Assembly: GCA_030549495.1 (NCBI GenBank)
Contig: JAUIRK010000951.1
Coordinates: forward strand, 248,001 to 312,000
Direction: 5' to 3'
DNA from: Nectonema munidae
Lineage: Eukaryota; Nematomorpha; Nectonematoida; Nectonematidae
DNA length: 64,000 nucleotides
The first letter of the stretch is position 1; each line of letters begins with the position of its first letter. Position numbers and translations under genes: made by a program. The notes below the pieces were generated by a model, which was not told the origin of the DNA, made no database searches, and saw only the letters and a list, made by a program, of their open reading frames with translations. Of this stretch, positions 57,038 to 64,000 are shown piece after piece.

Positions 57038-57346
57038 CATACAAACACAGGCCAGCTCCAATACGCAAAGTATCTCTGGCACCCAAACCAGCAAGAACTG
57101 CCCGCCCACCACCGTCTTCGTCGTGAATGTGAATGCTGAGAAGTTCGTGGAGAACGCTTTCTACGCATCCTCCAGGAAGACTGATCTCGAACCCGTCTTC
57201 GCCCGTGTACCCACAACGCGAGATCCGCATCGAATGCTGCTGATAGACCTCGTGCAGAACGAAGGTGTGCATGAAGTTGAGGCGCTCAGTGCCAGCACTC
57301 GTCAACTTCTTGGAAGAGAGAAAGGCATCCAAGATGGCAGCTGATT
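57038..57346 (-). CDS. AMT: Aminomethyltransferase, central exon
   Basis: A 309-nt exon starting after TTCACAG and ending at TATG|GTAAGG. It encodes [14 protein letters not shown], then the family signature [19 protein letters not shown] and [17 protein letters not shown]. The human equivalents are [17 protein letters not shown] and LAARDSLRLEAGLCLYG. A Gly stands where the family nearly always has Glu (RLEAG to RIGAG, codon GGA); this is a one-base difference from GAA and may be real or a sequencing error. G+C content is far higher than in the flanking introns. Confidence 0.95.
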
Positions 57347-58031
57347 CTGTGAACATATCGCATAAAGTGATGAGTATAGGAATGATATATAGAAATAATT
57401 TATAGATGTAGGCTATTTGAATAGTTGAAAATTAACTCTATTTGTCATTCCAGCATTTAATTACTAGAATTACCCTATTTTATTCTAGAGCTTATTTAAA
57501 ATACGAAAAACCAAAAATCAAGGTTTGCTAACTGGGTCACGGTTGACCTCCAGGAGTCCACATAAAAATTAATTAGGTCCAGGGGGAATTTGATCAAAAA
57601 AGTTTTTTGAGGACAGTTGATGCATTCCTATTTGGATGCAGTGGTTTTAATTAATTTACTTCAGGACCATGATAGTGTCATTCTTAAATCCGTAAAGATT
57701 TCTTTGTCATTGGAACTTTTATTGTGACTGTGATGTACTAAGCTCCCACAAAGAATTTGACACCTTTTAAAATAGAAATAATTAAGTGACTAAGTAAATA
57801 GCATGAAATGATATTATACCTGCCTGATCGATCTAAAACCTCTTCTTGTTCACAAAAAACAAATTCAAGACTCTCTTTAATATTCGCCTAAGTATTTTTA
57901 GACTGTTAGTAAAATAAGGTTAATGAATAAATAAGTTGGAAATCGTTAACAAAATTACTGAATAAACTGGCCACCCATTGACTTCTGTTCAAATTGTCAT
58001 TTTACTTACTATAGGAGTCGTTCCTATAGAG

Positions 58032-58323
58032 CAGAAGTTCCCAACCTTTTTTCATCAAGCACCCCTTGAAAATTTTCAGCTTTAGGCGAACCCCTAATAA
58101 TTTTTTTAGTTTTTTATCTTGATTTTTCACAATAATTTTTCTATGAGTGTGTGCATTTTTCATGATACTGAAAACAACTTTCAATTATTTTTTATTATTG
58201 TTTTGGGGAAAATTTTCAACCCATTTTATGTATGTGGGTGGTATATATCAGTTAAAAAAAGATACCTTTATAAAGTACCCTTGAAAAAAGTGGAACGAAC
58301 CCCCAAGGGTTCGCGAACCCCTG
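58032..58323 (+). mobile_element. hAT MITE in AMT intron
   Basis: A 292-bp element with imperfect inverted ends CAGAAGTTCCCAACC / GGTTCGCGAACCCCTG and a perfect 8-bp target duplication CTATAGAG (58024-58031 and 58324-58331). No coding capacity. A different family from the MITE at 10169. Confidence 0.9.
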
Positions 58324-59929
58324 CTATAGAGGATAATGTTCCTATAGGAGGGTAATGAGCTCTATGTAAGTTATAGATATTTTTTCTAGAAGTATCTTTA
58401 TTAAAATACAGACTATTTTTTGTTGCAGCAAGTGATAAAAAGAGATATCTTATACTTGAACGAAAAAGTCGGCATTTTAAGAAGATAGGCATTTATCCAT
58501 CATACCTCTTTATAATAATAATAATAATAGTGTTTTATTAATAAAAATAAGCAGTATCTGTAACACTTAATGATTTTTGTTTCGAAAGACGTAGAAGAAT
58601 ATGTTCAGGCAATCTGGACTCAAAGGAAGATCAACTTCATCGAGATGAAGACCAAACTGCTTTCCATTTATTTGCAAGAAAGAAAATTATCATAAAATTA
58701 ATATAAACGAAATACATATATTGACATAAATACATACACACACACACATTTATATATAAAAAATATAATATATATATAAATTAAAAGGAAGTAATTTATA
58801 CATTATATAAAATAAAAGTATTGTATAAAGATTTCTTTAGCAACTTGTATGAAGAAAGATTCAAAAAAACGTGATATTTATTAATAAGAATGGTGGTTCT
58901 GTAAACAATTTTCGAGAACCACGATGTTTGTTTATAATGATTAATATGTACATCGCGTACCCTAGCTTTTGTCTGCCAATCCCTAGCATATTTATATAAC
59001 ACATGTAATTATCTTTCTGAAAGGTATGTTCAAATTATCGTTAATTTTAAACATATTTTAATTACTTAAAAGTAACATAAATTTTTATCTTCTCACAAAT
59101 GGTTGTTTATGGCAATCCATTGAACACCAATTGAATGGATTCCTATAAATTTAAAGGTGATCCGAGAGAAGACAAAAAAAAAAGGATTTCATTTTGAGTT
59201 ATAAATCAATACTTGATTTTATAAGACTTACACAGATTTTCAGGTTATATAAAATTAAGACAAAATCAAATAATTTTCATGAAAAGTTTGGTTGGATTTT
59301 TTAACCGATCAATATGACACCTGTGAACCATGAAATGAAAATTTTCTGCTTTATGAATATAAAATTTGATTGAAATAAAGCAGGAAATTGGTCTTAAAAA
59401 TACTCGTCCTAAAAGGGTTAAGAAATAGTTATGTGTTACACATTCCCCTAAAAACGGTTCTTAGTGGAGATTCTATCCAACACAAAATTTAGGCTTGAAA
59501 TTTCTAAAGTGCTTCTTCTTTCTCTAATTTTTATTTGACATGGTGAACAAAATGTTTCAAAAGAAGTGAATCAAAAGTATCATATATACAGTGAAAAAAG
59601 TTTCTTTTGTAAGAAAAAATTTAATTTATAATCCATGCTGAATGTTGTAACAAGGTAAGAACAAGATTAGGTGAATTTTTGAATTAATATTTATAGAAAA
59701 ATAGATTGCACATTTAAATTCAGTTTAAAAATGGCAGAATATAATATAAAAATAAACAGTGCTGTAACTTTACCCAAAAATGATAACTCGTTGAAAAGAT
59801 AGATAAAAAAGTACAAACTCTAATCTTTTTCATCATCAGTGGTTTTAGCGGTGCACAAGGATGTATGCATGCACGTATCAATAAATAGCGACGATAAACT
59901 TTAACCTGACTGGAAGCCTAACGGATGTT

Positions 59930-60745
59930 TACGGACTAAATGCCCAATAAAATGACAACGGATAAAATGCGAAACATTTGTTTTTGGAATCGTTTGTGGA
60001 AAAAATGGAATATACTCACACAAACAACGACACGCATAATTTATCAATTATTGTAATATAGATCATTAGAATGTGATTTCATTTATGAATGAATACATAG
60101 GAATGATTGGAGTTGGTGTTTAGATATTCAAACACTTTTTCCTGTTTAACAAAATATAAGCGCTACCTTTTTTATTATCAATACTGTGATCAGAATATTT
60201 TACATTCTTAATTCACGTGTGAAAATAATTTGCAATCATTCTTTTCGAATGCTTAAAAAAGGTAACGTATAAAGTTTATATAAACATTAGAGCTGATAAA
60301 AAACATTTTTTTACATGGCAGTCACCTTCTCAGTTGGAGTTCGTTGCTAGTCACAAGCGTAGCAAAAAATGGTAATTTAAAAGTTTTGCATATGTTGTTA
60401 ACAAGAAAAAAGGAACTCGTAAAAATCGGAGATGTGAAAAACGTTCGAGCATTTTAATTTGAAATATTCACTCGCACTCACCAAATGAAGAGCGCCAATT
60501 TTCACTTAAAGTTTGACTTATTTAAGGTAAATAGCGCATAATTGGTAATTCGATAAATATCATTTTTTGATTTTATTTTTATAAAAATTTTTTGTATTAA
60601 TATTATTACAAAAATGCTGTTTAGGCGGCATTTTTCTTTTAGTCATTTTGTCAGTTAGGTTTTTTTGTCCATTAGACATTTTATTATTATTGTTAGGCAA
60701 TTTGTTTGTATGCATTTTGTTCGATAGGGATTTAGTCCACATATG
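59930..60745. repeat. Possible element with inverted GGACTAAAT words
   Basis: The plus strand has GGACTAAATGCCCAATAAAA then GACAACGGATAAAATG at about 59934. The minus strand near 60738 has GGACTAAATCCCTATCG followed by several xxACAAAATG words. The arms are only loosely similar and no target duplication is seen, so this is tentative. Confidence 0.3.
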
Positions 60746-60826
60746 CATGCATATAAACATTTGGGCTTATCTAATTCCTCTAAGTGACTGAAAAGATAAT
60801 AAAAAAATTAGTATAGGAAGGCATAC

Positions 60827-60991
60827 TCGGGCCCTGTAAGGCGATTAGTGCGTAGTTTTCGGGAAAGTGAACAAAAATATCCTTTTTGGCATGAGCATTG
60901 AATACTTCATATTGTTTCGTCATCATCTCTCTGATTTTCTTTGCGTTGCAGGCGTTGAAGACAGCGAAGAGACAGTCGCCATCTTTCCCTT
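60827..60991 (-). CDS. AMT: Aminomethyltransferase, third-from-left-edge exon (YVVSNA region)
   Basis: A 165-nt exon following ATGTTAG. It encodes GKDGDCLFAVFNACNAKKI through HFPENYALIALQGP, aligning with human GHLYVVSNAGCWEKD and LEVLDNALLALQGP. Reading on into the central exon gives ALQGP-K-SAAIL, as expected. The folate-binding pocket is partly built from this segment in known T-proteins. Frame intact. Confidence 0.92.
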
Positions 60992-61927
60992 CTAACATAT
61001 GCATGCAAATAAATAGTAAACATTGATATGCTTATAAACTAGTGTGGTTCTCAACCTATTTTTAACATAGCGCCAAATTAAGAACCATCATTGCAGTAGA
61101 GGGCGCAACAAAAGAAAAAATGTTATACATTGATACACTCAAAAAATAGAGGATGCGCCTTTGCACTCTGCGATTGCCATATACATGTTGTGTGTAGCTT
61201 CATATAGCTTCAGACTCTACAAAAAAAGTTGACTGTTTCTTAAAAAACAAATCTCTTATCGTAAATGAGATTTCGGAGCAGGTGTAATTTCAGCAATAAC
61301 AAAGTTTTTTGCACTTGAGGTACTGAACTACGAACGCTTATGTATTTTCAAGCGAGTGTAGAAAGCAATGGAGAAATAGACATGTGGGCTTTCGAAAGTC
61401 AAAGACGTCAAACCATTCAAGCCTTCACAATATGCCGAAAATTTTTTCAAAGAAAAGTTCAACTCTCCAATCAATTTTCATCAAAATCTAAACTTTTTAC
61501 CTAACATATTATCGCGATGAAATAACTGACATGGTGAAAATATAAATTCTATCGTCTTTTCTTATAAAATCTTATAAAAGGAAAGACTAATAGAAAACTT
61601 AGATTATTTTTTATCTTTGTAAGTGTGAAAAATTTTATACAAAGGTATACACAATATTATTTCATAAAACAAGATAAAAGAAAGTAAAAGTAGTGATGGC
61701 AAGATTAATCAAAATCGTGAAGCGTGATTGTATCTGAATCGCATCTGGAAATTTTACTTCCTTTTTCGATTCCTTCATCCCATTCCCCAAAATGAATATA
61801 AGTTCCCCTCTTTACTCCAAATTTTGCCTAGCGTTACCAATTAGATATAAATTTTTATGTTTAGATTTTTTTAAGTTATCGGTATTGTATTTAAGGAAAG
61901 AATAAAATAGTTGGAAAGATAGAGGAG

Positions 61928-62000
61928 GATGGTTACGATCGGGAATCGAACCCACACCATCTGAATCGAGACCCTACGCTGACACCACAAAGCCATTTGC
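61928..62000 (-). mobile_element. tRNA-like SINE head or tRNA pseudogene
   Basis: The minus strand reads ATGGCTTTGTGGTGTCAGCG (box-A-like) and later GTGGGTTCGATTCCCGATCG (box-B-like). The acceptor-stem halves do not pair, and the T stem pairs only partly, so it is not a functional tRNA gene. A SINE head is most likely. Confidence 0.5.
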
Positions 62001-62121
62001 GGACAATTTTAAAATAAAATATGAGTTGTTTTGAATTTTAAAATTTTTTTTTAAATAAAATTGATGATATTGGAGCTACTTCTACTATAACTTTTTTGTG
62101 CATTATTTGTAAATATGTTTT

Positions 62122-62255
62122 TTGGCGTGGGTAAGGTTGGTTAGATACTGGGTTTCGATAAGTCAAGGTCTTGGGTTCGATCAATCATCAAGCTACTTTC
62201 TTCATAGTCCGATACAAGCGGCGCATTTGTGCCTTCTCCCACGGTACCTTAAACA
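62122..62255 (+). mobile_element. tRNA-derived SINE (plus orientation)
   Basis: It has AAGGTCTTGGGTTCGATC (box B region identical to the SINE at 55926-56092), then GATACAAGCGGCGCATTTGTGC and CTTCTCCCACGGTACCTTA. The head is partly degraded. Confidence 0.65.
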
Positions 62256-62812
62256 TTATATAAATATAACCAGTTATAATTAATTAGCTTAATAAGGGCA
62301 TAAACTATTCAACTTTGGTTTGCAAATCGCTAAATGTGTTGAGAGAAAGATGAAATTAGTGTAGAAATAAAATATATGAATACTTTGCCCTTTTATTTCA
62401 AATATTTAATGCTATCTATGCGCCTATAAAAAATAATTCATGAGTTATATTTAACAAAAGAACAGGTCAAATTCATGTGAGAAAAACACTGCAAATAGAG
62501 GGCGGGTTTCTTAAATAGGGTTAACACTTGACTCCATAGATAAAAGCGTTAAGCTAATCTATGTGTAAATCCTTTTATTTCAAATGTAATTTTTAAAACT
62601 TTATAAAATGCAGCACTTGTCTCTGATAAACTTGCACACTGTTAAATGAATACCGGATGCGATAGGTAAGCCTGATTTTTCAAAAGTGAAAATATATTTT
62701 TTTTAATCATGAAAAATCGGAATCGTACAAAATTTAGATATCTCCACATCGCTAATTAAAGATGTATCCTTTTTAATTTTTATCAAAACTGCAATATAAA
62801 GTACAAAGATAC

Positions 62813-62887
62813 CAGGATCCGTAGTGTTGTACACGATGAAGTCATCACGAATTCCGCCATTTTCGTTGGTTACCAAACTCAGGGTTC
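62813..62887 (-). CDS. AMT: Aminomethyltransferase, most upstream exon in window
   Basis: A 75-nt exon after a CTGCTTTTAG acceptor. It encodes TLSLVTNENGGIRDDFIVYN, matching human [20 protein letters not shown], and includes the conserved Asp pair of the active site region. Phase 1 at both ends. The preceding part of the protein (mitochondrial leader and the FAGW and FDVSHM segments) is not found up to 64000 and must lie beyond the right edge. Confidence 0.92.
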
Positions 62888-64000
62888 CTAAAAGCAGGGA
62901 AAATGGTTATTATAAAGTAGATCCGTGCACACACACATTAGTTTCGCTACTTTGAGTACTTTTGTGTTTAAAAATTTATAATTTATTATTAATTCGCCAA
63001 AATTTGCCTTAGCGTAAGCATAAATAGACACTTTTAGCAATTCTTTTCAAAATCCCACACCAACAACAAATAATAATTCTCTCATCTTTTTTTTAAATTG
63101 ATTACTTAAGAAAAAAACGTTTGTACCATTTTTAGTTCATTAGCTCCAATTTTAAAAATGTACTGTAATTTTACTTTGAAAAATTACTTTTATAAAAAAA
63201 ATATATATAATACTTTTATTATATATTAGGTGGTCTATCGAAAGTAAGTAGTACTATTTAAAGAAGTAACATGAAATAGGGTATTTCATACATGCCACTT
63301 TAACGATTTGGGCTGTGGTTTAACGATTTTTAAGTGTCCTAACGCTTTGAGTTTCAAATTCCCCACTCTTTGTTAATGTTTGGTTGACAGTTTTGTTGTA
63401 TATTATCGTTTAGGATTGAACATAGGGTATTTCTCATAACTTTAACTGGACTTATTCGAAACAGAAATGAAAGATTTTGAGTAGAAGTATCATTTGTAGT
63501 AAATTAACTGCTTTTACATTAGCATTTATATTCAGATTTTACGAGAACGGTCTGAATAAAATATATAAAATTTTTAAAAACTAATGTTTAAAAAGGGAGA
63601 AACTATAGTTTTTTGGGAAGAATGAATATAGTAAAATTTAAAGCACAATAAAAATATTTGATGCATCGATGAGATCAAATTCATTCTTTGATAATTATAT
63701 GGGGGTGTACAAAAATAAAAAAAGTCTAAAAGGGGCGTTGGGAAAAAGGTTGAGAAACACTTAGCCTAAGTATTATAATAATGATACAACCACCCGAAGT
63801 TCGCTTTTTGATCATAAAATATACATCTTGAATTTTTAAAGGATTATGTAAATATAAACATAGTTTATTTAAAAAGTTACTAGTCACAAGCTCTCCTTTT
63901 AATATCAATACTTCTTATTCACGTTATGATAGGAATAAATAATGCTGGCTTTCATTCTATTCATCTTGAAGGAAACCTCCTGATTCGAGTAATCTAAAAA
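62888..64000. other. Intron or intergenic sequence at right edge
   Basis: Presumably part of the next AMT intron. A hAT-like right end (GGGAAAAAGGTTGAGAAACACTT, about 63739-63761) is visible. No further AMT exon or other gene is recognised. Confidence 0.5.

Larger units (their letters stand above)
57347..60826 (-). other. AMT intron (3.5 kb)
   Basis: Phase-1 intron with donor A|GTATGC at 60827/60826. It contains a hAT MITE (58032-58323), microsatellites (TAA repeat near 58513-58530; CA and TA repeats near 58734-58777), and a region 59930-60745 with inverted GGACTAAAT words. No gene recognised. Confidence 0.7.
60992..62812 (-). other. AMT intron (1.8 kb)
   Basis: Phase-1 intron with donor G|GTATCT at 62813/62812. 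It contains a hAT-like end (TGGTTCTCAACCTATTTTT at about 61044), a tRNA-like SINE head on the minus strand (61928-62000) and a SINE on the plus strand (62122-62255). Otherwise AT-rich. Confidence 0.7.

Noticed and set aside
57123-57344. Plus-strand frame over the central AMT exon
   Set aside because: Antisense shadow of the minus-strand AMT exon, which matches the T-protein family throughout.
61928-62000. Functional tRNA gene on the minus strand
   Set aside because: Box-A- and box-B-like words are present, but the acceptor stem does not pair and the T stem pairs only partly. A SINE head or tRNA pseudogene fits better.

Overview
The window is eukaryotic, about 70% A+T by eye, with split genes, SINEs, LINEs and many DNA transposons. 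Four host genes are recognisable by protein family: a POLR1D-isoform-2-like small basic protein (present twice), Mediator subunit 29 (MED29/intersex), prefoldin subunit 3 (VBP1 family) and the mitochondrial glycine-cleavage T-protein (AMT/GCVT). Gene structure, base composition and transposon content fit an arthropod, possibly a parasitic copepod such as a sea louse; that placement is inference and nothing in the window proves it.

Layout. (1) 1-14875 is copy A of a large duplication; copy B is 23309-42672 in the same orientation. Each carries a POLR1D-like gene, a broken piggyBac transposon (pB1) holding a 1186-bp hAT element, remnants of an RNase H-bearing LINE on the minus strand, and a second piggyBac (pB2). 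The first ~8.6 kb looks more than 99% identical, later parts are somewhat more diverged, and the left end of copy A runs off the window. Copy B has gained a fourth piggyBac (pB4), itself broken by a GC-rich retroelement fossil, and a 5'-truncated LINE. It has also lost a ~560-bp piece still present in copy A. Copy A's pB2 is cut at the site of a third piggyBac (pB3). (2) 14876-23308 is single-copy: pB3, a decayed MULE-type element with OTU-protease and DDE segments, an unrecognised broken ORF, and MED29. (3) 42673-44400 is the rest of pB2 copy B and the tandem satellite into which it inserted. (4) 44401-53001 is mostly non-coding around the prefoldin 3 gene. (5) 53002-62887 holds the last five exons of AMT on the minus strand, all joined by phase-1 introns. 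These introns contain an IS630/Tc1-like element with ~190-bp inverted repeats, SINEs and a hAT MITE with perfect target duplications. The N-terminal exons of AMT lie beyond the right edge.

The host genes have unrelated housekeeping roles (Pol I/III biology, Mediator, chaperonin cofactor, one-carbon metabolism) and form no operon-like unit. The main story is the transposon landscape: four distinguishable piggyBac lineages, nested insertions with readable TTAA or 8-bp target duplications, and a tandem duplication that lets before/after states be compared within one window. No new defence or metabolic system was found. The least ordinary items are the OTU-plus-MULE element, the TTAA-bounded tandem end of pB4, and the duplication itself.
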